Shown: in pieces, positions 26,316 to 38,535 of the stretch
Layout: each line of letters begins with the position of its first letter
Position numbering within the stretch: the stretch's first letter is position 1
Assembly: GCF_963666255.1 (NCBI RefSeq)
Contig: NZ_OY762657.1
Span: 434,001-498,000 of the forward strand
Reading direction: 5' to 3'
Source of the DNA: an uncultured Propionivibrio sp.
GTDB lineage: Bacteria > Pseudomonadota > Gammaproteobacteria > Burkholderiales > Rhodocyclaceae
Length of the DNA: 64,000 bases
Notes under the pieces: generated by a model
Told to the model about the DNA's origin: nothing
The model's input: the letters and a program-made list of their open reading frames with translations, nothing else
The model's database searches: none
Translations under genes and position numbers: made by a program

Positions 26316-27656
26316 TTATCCTGCGGTGCCACCGGGCAAGTGTTCATCCTGCCGACGCGCGCTCACCGGCAGAACCAATCGGAAACACGACCCCTTGTTC
26401 AAGGCGCTCTTGACCTCGATGCGCCCACCATGATTCTTGACGATCCCGTACGAGAGTGCCAGCCCGAGTCCCGCGCCACTACCGACCGGCTGTGTCGTGA
26501 AAAACGGATCGAAGACCTTGGCGACCGTTTCCGGCGCCATGCCGATGCCATTATCAGCGATATCGACATGGACCAGGCCCGTATTACCCGCAGCGGTACG
26601 GATGCGGATTCGCCCGCCCGGCCGGTCTCCGATCGCCTGAACGGCATTCTTCAGCACATGTCGGCACACCTCGACGATCTGCTCGGGCAGACACTCGATC
26701 GGCGGCAGATCGCCGAATTCCGTGACGAACTCCGCCGTCACCGGCATTTCCTCGCGCAAACGCCTGAGTGCCGCCTCGATCCCGGCGTTGAGGTCGAAGG
26801 TCTGCCAGGCCTCACGGCTATCGAGTTCGGAAAAATCGCGCAAACCTTGCACGATGCGCGCCACGCGACGGATTCCGTCGCAGGACTCGTCGATCAGGCT
26901 CGGCGCGTCCTCGCGGATGTAATCGAGATCGAAACGTTGCCGCACCGCGCGCAAGGCTGCCGCCGTCTCCGCCGACAAAGGGGCGACGACCTCCTCATAC
27001 GCGGCGAGACCGGCCGACAGGTCGTCGAGATACTTGCGCAACGAGCCGAGATTGGACAATACGAAACCGATCGGCGTATTGATCTCGTGTGCCACGCCCG
27101 CCGCGAGTTGGCCGATCGAGGCGAGTTTCTCGGACTGAATCAACTGTGTCTGCATGGCCGACAGCGCCGCATTCAGTTCGCTCAATTCGATGCAGCGACG
27201 CGACAACTCGGCCTCCGCCAGTTTTCTCGCCTGAATATCCTCCTCCATCTGCTGGTTGGCGACGTACAGCCGTTGCCGCAACCGTGCCACGCGTTCCATG
27301 GCCATCAGCTTGGTGCGCAACACGCCGTCATCGACCGTTTTGGGGAGCAGATCGTCGCCACCGGCATCGACCGAGGTGACAAAATTCTCGGTCGTCGCCA
27401 CGGCGGTCAGAAAGATGATCGGCGTCCACGCCCACGCCTGCGACGCCTCGAACAGACGAATCTGGTGCGTCGCAGCGAATCCATCCATCACTGGCATCTC
27501 GATATCCATCAGGACAAGATCCGGCGCCAGTGCCTTGAATTTCTCGACGGCCACCGCCCCGTTCTCGGCGCAAGACACCTCGTGCCCGAAATTCGCCAGA
27601 CGCGCCGAAAAAATCGTCGAGGCTGAGCGGGAGTCATCGACGAGAAGGATTCTCAT
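26316..27656 (-). CDS. Soluble receiver-histidine kinase fusion (paralogue 3)
   Basis: A 446-residue cytoplasmic protein with receiver (about 1-120; LLVDDSRS, LMDIEMPVMDG), coiled coil, HisKA with His190 in GVAHEINTP, and HATPase with DNGIGMAP and GAGLGLA. In the receiver the usual Lys-Pro is Lys-Thr (LLPKTVDD); the switch lysine is retained. The spacer with DLDYIRED and RRVARIVQGL matches paralogues 1 and 2. ATG at 27656 chosen for its strong GGAGG ribosome site. It lies between the membrane hybrid kinase gene (137-base gap) and the REC-PAS-GGDEF-EAL gene (41-base gap), all on the minus strand, which suggests a relay from membrane kinase to c-di-GMP enzyme. Confidence 0.87.
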   Translation of the reverse strand: MRILLVDDSRSASTIFSARLANFGHEVSCAENGAVAVEKFKALAPDLVLMDIEMPVMDGFAATHQIRLFEASQAWAWTPIIFLTAVATTENFVTSVDAGGDDLLPKTVDDGVLRTKLMAMERVARLRQRLYVANQQMEEDIQARKLAEAELSRRCIELSELNAALSAMQTQLIQSEKLASIGQLAAGVAHEINTPIGFVLSNLGSLRKYLDDLSAGLAAYEEVVAPLSAETAAALRAVRQRFDLDYIREDAPSLIDESCDGIRRVARIVQGLRDFSELDSREAWQTFDLNAGIEAALRRLREEMPVTAEFVTEFGDLPPIECLPEQIVEVCRHVLKNAVQAIGDRPGGRIRIRTAAGNTGLVHVDIADNGIGMAPETVAKVFDPFFTTQPVGSGAGLGLALSYGIVKNHGGRIEVKSALNKGSCFRLVLPVSARRQDEHLPGGTAG

Positions 27657-27793
27657 GGCCACCTCCGAACGCGCTGGAACCAGGTGCAGCGACAAACCGC
27701 ACCGAGAAATTTCGGCATTAACGCCGTAACTGATAAAAATGATACTACTTCCTGCAACAAAAGCAAGCGTCGCAGCACTGGTCGGCTACCGGA

Positions 27794-29929
27794 TTATTCA
27801 GCGGGATCTGATTGCCCGGGACCCGGCTTCCCGACAGCCGGCGACAACCACTGATCGAGCATCCGCTCGAGTGCCTTGGCCGAGATGGGTTTTGAAATGT
27901 AGTCGTTCATCCCGGCCGCGAGGCAACGTTCGCGGTCGCCGGTAACCGCATTGGCCGTCATGGCGATGACCGGCACCTGGCAGTGACGCGCCCGCAGGCG
28001 CGATGTCGCCTCGTAGCCATCCATGACCGGCATCTGGCAATCCATGAATATCAGGTCGAAATCCGCAACCGCTGCCTGCTCCAGCGCTTCCTGACCATTG
28101 ACCGCAGTTACGACATTGACGTAACCCAGACGCCGGAGCAAGCCCTTGGCGACCATCTGATTGACGCTGTTGTCCTCGACCAGCAGTACGCGATACGACT
28201 GGGCCGCCGCCTCGCCCTCTCGGCGGTTATCTGCAGCCGGCAGGACTTCCGCCGTTTCCGGCACGACCGCGAGCGGAAGCAGGACCCAGAAGGTCGAACC
28301 TTGCCCCTCGACACTGCTGAACCCAACCGTTCCGCCCATCATCCCGGCCAGTTGCTTGCTGATCGCGAGCCCCAGGCCGGTTCCACCGAAGGTTCTCGTC
28401 GTCGAGGCATCTGCCTGGGCAAAAGGCGCGAACAGGCGGGACTGCGCCTCACGCGGAATGCCGACGCCGGTATCGACAACCGAAAACCGTAAGACCACGC
28501 CGTCGGTCGATGCGCTCTCGAGCGAAACCGCCAGAACGACTTCGCCGCTGCTCGTAAACTTGAACGCGTTGCCGAGGAAATTATTGAGGATCTGGCGAAG
28601 ACGATGCGGATCGCCGCGCAGGCAACGGGGCAAATCGCCGGCGATTTCCTGCCGGAATGTGATGTTCCTCTCGCCGGCACGGACCGTATAGAACGCAATC
28701 AGATCCTCGATCAACAGCCGCAAGTCGAAATCGAGCATCTCGATTTCGAGCTTGCCGGCCTCGATCTTGGAAAAGTCGAGGATGTCGTTGATGATTGTCA
28801 GCAAGAGCTGGGCGCTGTTGGCCAGTACCTGCGCATATTTGCGCGAAGCCGGCGCCAGTTCGCCCTCAAGCAGCAATTGCGACATGCCGATGATGCCGTT
28901 CATCGGCGTGCGGATTTCATGCGACATGGCGGCCAGGAAGGCGCTTTTAGCGTGATTGGCTGCCTCCGCCTGATCCTTCGATATCTCGAGTTGCCGCCGC
29001 ACCTCTTCCAGCCGGAGCAAGGAACGCGTCAACAACAGGAAAAGGACGATGACTGCCGCCGCAACCGCCAGCGCAACCCCGACGACGTCGCGCCGGTGAG
29101 CGTGATAATCCGCCAGCACTTCGACAAGGCTCTCGCCGACGACGAAACTCATGCCATACGACGGCAGGCGGACATAGCCGTACACTCGCTCGACCCCGTC
29201 GGTCGCCGCCACTTGCGTAAAGGTTCCGGTCACATTGGCGTCGCGGTTCAGATAGGGACTGTTGCGCAGCACCTGGCCGAAATACTCTTCGGCGGACGGG
29301 AAGCGCGCCATGAATTCTCCGGAGTCGCGCACCATCGCCATGACACTGGCACCGGAGAGTTTCAATTTCCCGGCAAAGCCGGCAAACAGGTCCGGACTTA
29401 CCGACAGCACAATGACGCCGTCAAACGCGCCGTTGCGAAATACCGGGCGCGTGAATTGAATCGACCATTTTCCCGACACCTTGCCTTTGAGCGGCTTGCT
29501 GATGAACAGTTGATCGGTTCCCAGATTGTCGCGATGCACACGAAAATGCTCGCGCTGGCTCAGGTCGGTACGGTCGGTCGGCTTGGCGAGATTGGAAAAG
29601 GCGACGAAACCCTCCCGATCAATGACAGCTACCTGAAAGGAAATATCGCCGATGATATCCTGCCGCCGCTGCACGAGTTCGGCGAAGGATTGCCAGTTGC
29701 CGGTCCAATAACTGCGCAAGTCCAACGCCAGCTCGTCGACACGCTTGAACGCTGAGTAGGAAAACTCGGCGAAGACCTGCGCCTGGACCTCGGTCCGCAG
29801 TTCCGCCTCATGAATGACACTGTCTTTGCTTCGTCCCAACTCGTAATGCGCGACCGCAAAAATCACGACCAGGCTCACCAGGGCCACGGCGCCAATCTTG
29901 AACAGAAATTTCGGATAAAGGCGTTTCAT
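27794..29929 (-). CDS. Membrane hybrid histidine kinase with dCache-like sensor
   Basis: A 711-residue inner-membrane kinase: helix 1 (about 11-29), periplasmic double-Cache-like sensor (about 35-280), helix 2 (about 283-303), short coiled coil, HisKA with His near 335 in [11 protein letters not shown], HATPase ([23 protein letters not shown]), and a C-terminal receiver with phospho-acceptor near residue 628 ([11 protein letters not shown]) and SKPI. There is no HAMP or PAS between membrane and kinase core. It is the first gene of the minus-strand trio ending with the GGDEF-EAL protein. Cache domains usually bind small metabolites such as amino acids or carboxylates; the ligand here is unknown. 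Confidence 0.9.
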   Translation of the reverse strand: MKRLYPKFLFKIGAVALVSLVVIFAVAHYELGRSKDSVIHEAELRTEVQAQVFAEFSYSAFKRVDELALDLRSYWTGNWQSFAELVQRRQDIIGDISFQVAVIDREGFVAFSNLAKPTDRTDLSQREHFRVHRDNLGTDQLFISKPLKGKVSGKWSIQFTRPVFRNGAFDGVIVLSVSPDLFAGFAGKLKLSGASVMAMVRDSGEFMARFPSAEEYFGQVLRNSPYLNRDANVTGTFTQVAATDGVERVYGYVRLPSYGMSFVVGESLVEVLADYHAHRRDVVGVALAVAAAVIVLFLLLTRSLLRLEEVRRQLEISKDQAEAANHAKSAFLAAMSHEIRTPMNGIIGMSQLLLEGELAPASRKYAQVLANSAQLLLTIINDILDFSKIEAGKLEIEMLDFDLRLLIEDLIAFYTVRAGERNITFRQEIAGDLPRCLRGDPHRLRQILNNFLGNAFKFTSSGEVVLAVSLESASTDGVVLRFSVVDTGVGIPREAQSRLFAPFAQADASTTRTFGGTGLGLAISKQLAGMMGGTVGFSSVEGQGSTFWVLLPLAVVPETAEVLPAADNRREGEAAAQSYRVLLVEDNSVNQMVAKGLLRRLGYVNVVTAVNGQEALEQAAVADFDLIFMDCQMPVMDGYEATSRLRARHCQVPVIAMTANAVTGDRERCLAAGMNDYISKPISAKALERMLDQWLSPAVGKPGPGQSDPAE

Positions 29930-30237
29930 GAAACAGTCGGAGTCAATCCCTGCATTAATGCCGAGTTAATAATGCGCCAATCCCGGCGCATGCCATCCCG
30001 AAAGTCCAGGCAATACTGCACTCTAGCAACAACGGCCGCCGCCGGCAAACAACGCCACGGACAGGCAGACGCATTGCCATCAATGACAAGGGAATTCAAC
30101 GCAAGTATCGCAACGCGCACACTATGCTCATGGAAAATCGATTTTTTGATAAATTCGGGCCTCGCGGCATTTACTGAACGGCATGGTTGCCGACCGGATA
30201 TCGCCGGACACCCACAATTTCACGACAGGACACCCAC
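29930..30237. other. Divergent intergenic region
   Basis: A 308-base gap between the hybrid kinase and the conserved unknown gene. It is more AT-rich near its right end (AAATCGATTTTTTGATAAATTC around 30134-30155), which may hold a promoter for the plus-strand gene. I see no RNA gene or repeat in it. Confidence 0.5.
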
Positions 30238-31653
30238 ATGCACGAACGCAACGCCGCACTGACCACCGACCAGAAAGCCCTGGCCGTCAACCTCGACAAA
30301 TACAAGTACGGCACCATCGTCGAGATCGGTGCGGGGCAGGAAGTGGCGCGTCGTTTCTTCCAGGTCGGCGCTGCCGCCGGCACCATTGCCAAGACCATGT
30401 CAGCCTATGACATGGCGGTCAGCGATGACATCTACGGACAGGTCGACCGCTACGTCAGCCGCGAGCGGCTGCTGCAGATGCTCGACAAGGAGTTCACTCA
30501 GGTCGTCACGCGCCTCAGCGACGTGCGTCCGAAGAACACCACCTTCTTCGCCTATGCCGCCACGGTTACCGCCCGCAGCTTCAAGCAGACGAACGAATGC
30601 CATGGCTGGGTCGGCGTCCGGCTGCAACTGCACCCCGGCGCAGAACCGAGCGACGTCATCCTGCACGTGCGCATGCTCGACCACGAGAACGCGCAGCAAT
30701 CGGAAGCACTCGGCATCCTTGGCGTCAACCTGATCCACGGCGCATTCTTCCTGCACCAGAAGCCCGACTGGATTGTCGAATCGCTCGCGGACGGGCTTGG
30801 GCCAGAACGCATCGAAGTCGACTCAATTCATTTCTCGGGGCCGTATTTCGAGGAAGTCGAAAACCGGTTGATGAACCTTCATCTCGTGCGCAGCAAACTG
30901 ACGCGCGCGGTAATCTTCAACCCGGCCGGCGAAGTCGTCGTTCCTGGCGCGCTCTTCTATCGCAAACCGGTGATGGTGATGCGCGGGCATTTCAAGCCGG
31001 TCACCAACGTCAACATCGACATGATGGCCTCCGGCCTCAAGCAGTTCAGCCAACTCGCCGCCGTCGACGCCAACCAGATCGTCTCGCTCGCCGAAGTGAC
31101 AATGAACTCGCTGATCCGCAACGACAACGTCGATGACGCCGACTTCCTTGCACGCATCGACCTGCTGGCTTCGCAGGGCTACACGGTCATGATCTCCGAT
31201 TACCTGCGCTATTTCCGCCTGCGCGATTACCTGCGACGGTATACGCAAAAGCCCATCGGCATCGTGCTGTCGGTACGCGACTTCCACTACCTGTTCGACG
31301 AGAAGTACTACGAAGGTCTGGAAGGCGGCATCCTCGAGGCATTCGGCAAGCTCTTCCCGGACAACACCTACGTCTATGTCTATCCGTCACGCCCGCGCGG
31401 CACCGAAGCATCGGCACAGATCACGCTCGACAACGTCGAGGTGCCGCGCAAACTGCGGCACCTGCTCGCCCACCTCAAGGAAAATGACAAGATGCTGGCG
31501 CTGATTCCGCTCGACGACCGCCACATGCACATCGATGCCGCCGAGGTGCTGGCCAACCTGCGCCATGGTCGCGGCAACTGGGAAAATGATGTCCCCGAAG
31601 CCGTCGCGCGCCACATCGTCGCCAACCGGCTGATGGGCTACGACAGCGAGTAG
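30238..31653 (+). CDS. Conserved protein of unknown function
   Basis: A 471-residue protein, apparently cytoplasmic, with no signal peptide or membrane helix. It looks well conserved in composition and coding quality, with recognisable blocks such as YKYGTIVEIGAGQEVARRFF near residue 20 and DDRHMHIDAAEVL near the C-terminus. I recognise related proteins in betaproteobacterial genomes, where labels such as TonB-dependent receptor or nucleotide adenylyltransferase are sometimes attached. Neither fits: there is no beta-barrel or signal peptide, and I see no HxGH nucleotidyltransferase motif. The ATG at 30238 has AGGA eight bases upstream. It is monocistronic, ending at a symmetrical terminator before the convergent ssb gene. 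Confidence 0.8.
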   Translation: MHERNAALTTDQKALAVNLDKYKYGTIVEIGAGQEVARRFFQVGAAAGTIAKTMSAYDMAVSDDIYGQVDRYVSRERLLQMLDKEFTQVVTRLSDVRPKNTTFFAYAATVTARSFKQTNECHGWVGVRLQLHPGAEPSDVILHVRMLDHENAQQSEALGILGVNLIHGAFFLHQKPDWIVESLADGLGPERIEVDSIHFSGPYFEEVENRLMNLHLVRSKLTRAVIFNPAGEVVVPGALFYRKPVMVMRGHFKPVTNVNIDMMASGLKQFSQLAAVDANQIVSLAEVTMNSLIRNDNVDDADFLARIDLLASQGYTVMISDYLRYFRLRDYLRRYTQKPIGIVLSVRDFHYLFDEKYYEGLEGGILEAFGKLFPDNTYVYVYPSRPRGTEASAQITLDNVEVPRKLRHLLAHLKENDKMLALIPLDDRHMHIDAAEVLANLRHGRGNWENDVPEAVARHIVANRLMGYDSE

Positions 31654-31693
31654 GCCCCGCCCAGCCGTCCGCCCGCCGGATCCCGGCGAAAGA

Positions 31694-31730
31694 AAAAGCC
31701 CGGACAGGTTATTCACCTGTCCGGGCTTTT
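31694..31730. terminator. Bidirectional rho-independent terminator
   Basis: A perfect 16-bp inverted repeat including flanking A and T tracts (31694-31709 with 31715-31730) and loop TATTC. It lies between the convergent unknown gene and ssb. Confidence 0.9.
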
Positions 31731-31752
31731 GTCACTATGACTTTGGCTTATC

Positions 31753-32220
31753 TCAGAACGGGATGTCGTCATCCATGTCGTCGAAGCTCGCCTTCTTGGC
31801 CGCTACCGGCTTCGCTCCGCCGTAGGACGGTGCCGGCGCGGCCGGTTCGCCGCCGCCGTAGGACGACGACGGTTCGCCCATGCCCTGACGGCCGCCGAGC
31901 ATCTTCATTTCCTCGACGACGATCTCGGTCGTCTGGCGCTCCTGGCCGTCCTTGTCCTGCCACTTGCGCGAACGCAACCGGCCCTCGACATAGACTTGCG
32001 ACCCCTTCTTCAGATACTGGCCGGCGATTTCGGCGAGCTTGCCGAAGAACACCAGACGGTGCCACTCGGTCGCCTCCTTGCGCTCCCCGCTCGACTTGTC
32101 GCGCCAGGTGTCGGTCGTCGCCAGGGACACGTTGACGATGGCGCTGCCATCGGCGCCATACCGAGATTCCGGGTCGCGCCCGAGATTACCGACGAGAATC
32201 ACTTTGTTGACCGAGGCCAT
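31753..32220 (-). CDS. ssb: Single-stranded DNA-binding protein
   Basis: Cytoplasmic SSB of 155 residues that coats single-stranded DNA in replication, repair and recombination. The OB fold spans about residues 1-108 ([18 protein letters not shown] start, [12 protein letters not shown]). A Gly/Ser/Pro-rich linker follows, and the acidic tip DDMDDDIPF recruits partner proteins. The length is slightly below E. coli SSB. It lies 57 bases downstream of the MFS gene on the same strand and close to uvrA, a common betaproteobacterial order. Confidence 0.97.
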   Translation of the reverse strand: MASVNKVILVGNLGRDPESRYGADGSAIVNVSLATTDTWRDKSSGERKEATEWHRLVFFGKLAEIAGQYLKKGSQVYVEGRLRSRKWQDKDGQERQTTEIVVEEMKMLGGRQGMGEPSSSYGGGEPAAPAPSYGGAKPVAAKKASFDDMDDDIPF

Positions 32221-32277
32221 GCTGTCTCCAATAAAACGAAAGGGGTTAGCGGAAAACCCGGATTATAAGGGAAAGAC

Positions 32278-33453
32278 TCAGGCCGCCGCTTGTCTGCGTG
32301 AAGGCGGAGGCACCAGCCCCCTCGCCAGCCACAACCAGGCGCCCGCCAGCACGGCGCAGGCGGAGAAAACGGCATCGCCACCGAAATGCTGCAGCAACCA
32401 GCCGCCGACACCGCCACCGACGAACAGGCCGATCGCCTGGGTGGTGTTGTAGACGCCGAGCGCCAGACCGCGCTGACCGGCCGGTGCGATGCGCGAGACC
32501 AGCGACGGCAGCGTCGCTTCAAGGATATTGAACGCGATGAAAAACGACAGGATCAAGCCCGCCAGTACCCACCCGTGATCACGGCCGAAAATGAAACCCA
32601 CCTCGGTCGCCAGCAGCAGCGCGATGGCACCGATGAACACCGGCTTGATCTGGCCGTGACGCTCGGCCCGGATCACTGCCGGCACCATGAAGGCGAAGGA
32701 CAGCAGCACCGCCGGCAAATAGACCTTCCAGTGCTCGGCGAGCGGCAGCGCGGCCGCCTGCCTGAGCGCGGCCGGAATGACCATGAACATTGCCATCTGC
32801 ATCAAATGCAGTGAAAAGATGCCGACATTCAGCCGCAGCAGTTGCGGATCGAGCAGCACGCGCAAGTTCCTCGCTTCCGCCACGGCCGGTCGGGCGGGGG
32901 CGGCCGGCACAACCCAGGCGACAACGCCGATCGCCGCCAGCGACAGGACACCGGTCAGCAGAAAAATGCCGTGCAGGCCCACCGCCGCGTACATCAGCGG
33001 CGCCAGCACGAGCGATCCGGCGAACACCAGCCCGATCGACGAGCCGATCATCGCCATCACCTTGGTCCGGTGCTCGTCGCGCGTCAGGTCGGCGGCCAGC
33101 GCCGTCACCGCCGCCGAAATCGCGCCGGCGCCCTGCAGGATGCGTCCGGCGATCATCCAGTACAAATCCTCGGCCTGAGCCGCAACGAGGCAGCCGGCGG
33201 CGAAGAGCAGCAGGCCGAACACGATGACTGGTTTGCGCCCGAAGCGATCGGAGGCAACGCCGAAAGGAATCTGGAACACCGCCTGCGTCAGTCCATAGGC
33301 GCCGAAGGCGATACCGATCAGCGTGTAATTGTCACCACCCGGCAACTGCTGCGCCGCCACGGCAAAAACCGGCAGGATCAGGAACATGCCAAGCATGCGC
33401 AAGGCGAAGACCGAAGCCAGCCCGAGGCCGGCGCGACGCTCTGACGGCGTCAT
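32278..33453 (-). CDS. Major facilitator superfamily transporter
   Basis: Inner-membrane transporter of 391 residues with about twelve hydrophobic helices. The loop 2-3 MFS signature is present ([13 protein letters not shown]), along with the [10 protein letters not shown] motif in helix 5 typical of drug/proton antiporters. The start is uncertain: candidates at 33453 ([10 protein letters not shown], chosen because the first helix and family N-terminus follow), 33477 and 33513 all lack a strong ribosome site. The gene is divergent from uvrA. Its substrate is unknown; position between uvrA and ssb is conserved in related bacteria, but that does not reveal its function. Confidence 0.85.
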   Translation of the reverse strand: MTPSERRAGLGLASVFALRMLGMFLILPVFAVAAQQLPGGDNYTLIGIAFGAYGLTQAVFQIPFGVASDRFGRKPVIVFGLLLFAAGCLVAAQAEDLYWMIAGRILQGAGAISAAVTALAADLTRDEHRTKVMAMIGSSIGLVFAGSLVLAPLMYAAVGLHGIFLLTGVLSLAAIGVVAWVVPAAPARPAVAEARNLRVLLDPQLLRLNVGIFSLHLMQMAMFMVIPAALRQAAALPLAEHWKVYLPAVLLSFAFMVPAVIRAERHGQIKPVFIGAIALLLATEVGFIFGRDHGWVLAGLILSFFIAFNILEATLPSLVSRIAPAGQRGLALGVYNTTQAIGLFVGGGVGGWLLQHFGGDAVFSACAVLAGAWLWLARGLVPPPSRRQAAA

Positions 33454-33645
33454 GGGATCGTGGGACAAGGAACGCATCCGTCGGAAAGAAATCGAAAATT
33501 CGAAAGGAGACATGGACACAGCGGAACGCCGATTGGTTCGCGCTGTCGGAAGTGCGTATATTAAGCGGTTTTTCCCTTGCGCCCGGCACCAACGCATTCT
33601 CCCGGGCTCGCAGAACCAGACTCACCTCATCGCATCAGGCATCTC

Positions 33646-36501
<2,856 letters not shown>

Positions 36502-36632
36502 CAAAAAAAACAACAAAATCGCTAAATTCTTCGCAAAAACCCGCGCCAACCCTCTTCACAGCTTGCATATGAAATGTAAGAATCTTCGCCGAGTACCAGA
36601 CCGGCTCTCAACAATCACCAACAGGAGATACC

Positions 36633-36929
36633 ATGAACAAGTCTGAATTGATCGATGCCATCGCAGCAAAAACCGAACTCTCGAAGGTTGCTTCCGGCAA
36701 GGCGCTTGACGCCGTCGTCGAAGCCATCGTTCAGGCTGTTGCCAAGGGTGACGGCGTAAGCCTCGTCGGCTTCGGCTCCTTCAAGGCATCGGCTCGCGCC
36801 GCTCGCGAAGGCAAGAACCCGAAGACGGGTGAAAAGATCAAGATCCCGGCAACCACCGTGCCGAAGTTCAGCGCCGGCGCCACCTTCAAGGCCGCCGTTG
36901 CCGCCGCCAAGGGCAAGAAGAAGAAATAA
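36633..36929 (+). CDS. hupB: HU-family DNA-binding protein
   Basis: Nucleoid protein of 98 residues that bends and compacts DNA as a dimer. It starts [18 protein letters not shown] and has the DNA-arm region [21 protein letters not shown]. The C-terminal tail is lysine-rich (KGKKKK), slightly longer than enteric HU. The ATG has a strong AGGAG ribosome site. It is preceded by an AT-rich stretch of 131 bases after uvrA, a plausible promoter region, and followed by a terminator. Confidence 0.95.
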   Translation: MNKSELIDAIAAKTELSKVASGKALDAVVEAIVQAVAKGDGVSLVGFGSFKASARAAREGKNPKTGEKIKIPATTVPKFSAGATFKAAVAAAKGKKKK

Positions 36930-36948
36930 GTTTGACGTGCAGAGCCGG

Positions 36949-36976
36949 AAAGGGCTTGCCATGTGCAAGCCTTTTT
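36949..36976 (+). terminator. Rho-independent terminator after hupB
   Basis: A stem of GCTTGC and GCAAGC extended by G-C, G-T and A-T pairs, followed by TTTTT. It begins about 20 bases after the hupB stop. Confidence 0.75.
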
Positions 36977-37051
36977 CGTTGGTGGGGGCTCTGTTAAGCC
37001 AATTAGCATTTGACGCGCATTCATGAATTTCGTAGAATGCGCGCTCGATGT

Positions 37052-37127
<76 letters not shown>

Positions 37128-37135
37128 CAGAATTC

Positions 37136-37166
37136 AAAGCCCGACCGTTTCCGGTTGGGCTTTTTT
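37136..37166 (+). terminator. Rho-independent terminator after tRNA-Ala
   Basis: AAAGCCCGACCG pairs with CGGTTGGGCTTT (one G-T pair) across a four-base loop, followed by more T residues. It starts nine bases after the tRNA. Confidence 0.85.
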
Positions 37167-37388
37167 CATATATGGCTTCGACTGTGCCAAATATGGCGAC
37201 CATCTGTCATTCAAGCACCACAGACCCTGGCGTCACCCCCAAAAGGCATTTGGATGTCCGGCCGGTCCGACTGTCGCCCCCCCAAAAAAAGCCTTCTATA
37301 GGACAGACAAGACGGCACCGCTTGGCAAGCTGCGAGCCACAACACCGTTGAATACAAAGCCCCGCCGATTCAGTCAATGAGAATGTCA

Positions 37389-37418
37389 TTGCCGTGCCGC
37401 AAGGCGGAAGAGTAAAAT
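37389..37418 (+). promoter_or_regulatory. Candidate sigma-70 promoter of the rfaH-like gene
   Basis: TTGCCG (37389-37394) and TAAAAT (37413-37418) are separated by 18 bases and lie just upstream of the RfaH-like gene at 37451. The 220 bases between the tRNA terminator and this site hold nothing I recognise. Confidence 0.5.
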
Positions 37419-37450
37419 AGCGGCGATACAGAGAACTTTCGGAGGTGGCG

Positions 37451-37948
37451 ATGCACTGGTATCTAGTTCATACCAAGCCAAGACAGGAAAAGTGCGCCCT
37501 CGACAACCTCCATCGACAGGGTTATCAGTGCTACCTTCCGACGCTTCCCTCGGAAAAGCTACGCCAAGGACTGCTAACAATTGCCGACGAGCCACTATTC
37601 CCGCGTTACCTGTTCATCCGCTTGGGACAGGGGGACTCAGCCAAGAGTTGGTCGCCGATTCGTTCGACCAAGGGTGTTAGCCGCCTGGTCAGCTTTGGGA
37701 TCGAACCGGCACGGGTTGATGACAGGCTGATTGAACTGCTGCGAACTCAGGAAGCGGGGGTACAAGCCGAGCCGCAGCGATTGTTCAAGCAAGGTGAGCG
37801 CGTGCGCCTCACAGAAACACCGTTTGCCGGCATCGAAGGGATCTACCAGATGGCCGACGGAGAGCGTCGAGTCATGGTACTGATCGAGATTCTGAGCAAG
37901 CCCGTGACCGTGCGTGTCACGCCGGCGAGTGTGCGCAAGGCAAGCTGA
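37451..37948 (+). CDS. rfaH: RfaH-type transcription antiterminator (NusG paralogue)
   Basis: Cytoplasmic antiterminator of 165 residues that binds RNA polymerase paused at an ops element and lets it transcribe long polysaccharide operons. The NGN domain (about 1-100) has WYLVHTKPRQE at the start, EPLFPRYLFIRL near 55 and IRSTKGVSRLVSFG near 74, all matching E. coli RfaH elements. A short KOW-type C-terminal domain follows (about 112-165). The ATG at 37451 has GGAGG five bases upstream; a GTG two codons earlier overlaps that site. An exact ops match lies 171 bases after its stop, before the glycan genes, which strongly supports an RfaH assignment over housekeeping NusG. Confidence 0.92.
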   Translation: MHWYLVHTKPRQEKCALDNLHRQGYQCYLPTLPSEKLRQGLLTIADEPLFPRYLFIRLGQGDSAKSWSPIRSTKGVSRLVSFGIEPARVDDRLIELLRTQEAGVQAEPQRLFKQGERVRLTETPFAGIEGIYQMADGERRVMVLIEILSKPVTVRVTPASVRKAS

Positions 37949-38119
37949 TCAACCTGCCTCGTTATTGCCTGTTTGGCAAAAAGCCTTTCTCAAAGTCATG
38001 ACGGTGTGGCACAATTCCGGTCGTCCGTCGAACTTGAGGCAGCATCTTTTGCCGCACTTTATTGTTCCGGGCTCCCTGCCAGAACCTACCAACCGCGCTT
38101 GCTGATCGTGAAACAGCAT

Positions 38120-38132
38120 GGCGGTAGCGTGC
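38120..38132 (+). promoter_or_regulatory. ops element (RfaH recruitment site)
   Basis: GGCGGTAGCGTGC matches the E. coli ops consensus GGCGGTAGCGT exactly and extends the match by one or two bases. It lies in the leader between rfaH and the MarR-like gene, 11 bases before that start, in the sense orientation for the surface-glycan operon. The bases before it (GCTGATCGTGAAACAGCAT) loosely resemble part of the longer JUMPstart region. An RfaH gene 171 bases upstream makes chance occurrence unlikely. Confidence 0.85.
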
Positions 38133-38142
38133 CATAAACACC

Positions 38143-38535
38143 TTGAGTATCGTATCCCCACTACAGAAATTGGCTGGTTTCCAAAACGAAATCCAGTTCG
38201 AAATCTTGCTCCGTTTGCATCAGACGTCGGAGGCCATTCAGCGTGAACAGACCAAGGTACTGGCCATGAGTATTGGCGCGATCAATTTCTGCTTCCAGGC
38301 GCTTGTAGAAAAGAGTTTGGTCAAGATTCAGAGCCTTAGCCTTAGTCTGAGCAAGAACAAGCTACGTTATACCTATTCACTCACGCCCACTGGAGTGGCT
38401 GAGAAATCCAGGCTGACGGCGAAGTTTTTGAGGCAAAAAGCGGCCGAGTACGGGACGTTTCAAGCCGAAATAGAGAAGTTGATAGCTGACCTCTTGAGTG
38501 ATGAACGCAAAGCAGAAGGATGGCGAAGTCGATGA
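38143..38535 (+). CDS. EPS-associated MarR-family regulator
   Basis: A cytoplasmic winged-helix protein of about 130 residues. It resembles the MarR group found at the head of exopolysaccharide loci (EPS-associated MarR family): helix-turn-helix with SIGAINFCFQALVEKSLVK near residues 43-61, a wing region with KNKLRYTYSLTPTG near 71-84, then a long helix with KSRLTAKFLRQKAAEYG. The start is uncertain. No ATG fits, and TTG at 38143 is the best candidate, only 11 bases after ops; such spacing raises the possibility that RfaH also affects its translation. It overlaps galE by four bases. Confidence 0.75.
   Translation: MSIVSPLQKLAGFQNEIQFEILLRLHQTSEAIQREQTKVLAMSIGAINFCFQALVEKSLVKIQSLSLSLSKNKLRYTYSLTPTGVAEKSRLTAKFLRQKAAEYGTFQAEIEKLIADLLSDERKAEGWRSR

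Noticed and set aside
29923-29934. Perfect 12-base palindrome GTTTCATGAAAC at the start codon of the hybrid kinase
   Set aside because: It consists of the start codon and its first lysine codon with matching upstream bases; no second copy or regulator to support an operator, and it does not fit the KdgR box.
30238-31653. Annotation as TonB-dependent receptor or nucleotide adenylyltransferase
   Set aside because: No signal peptide, TonB box, barrel-like pattern or HxGH motif is visible.
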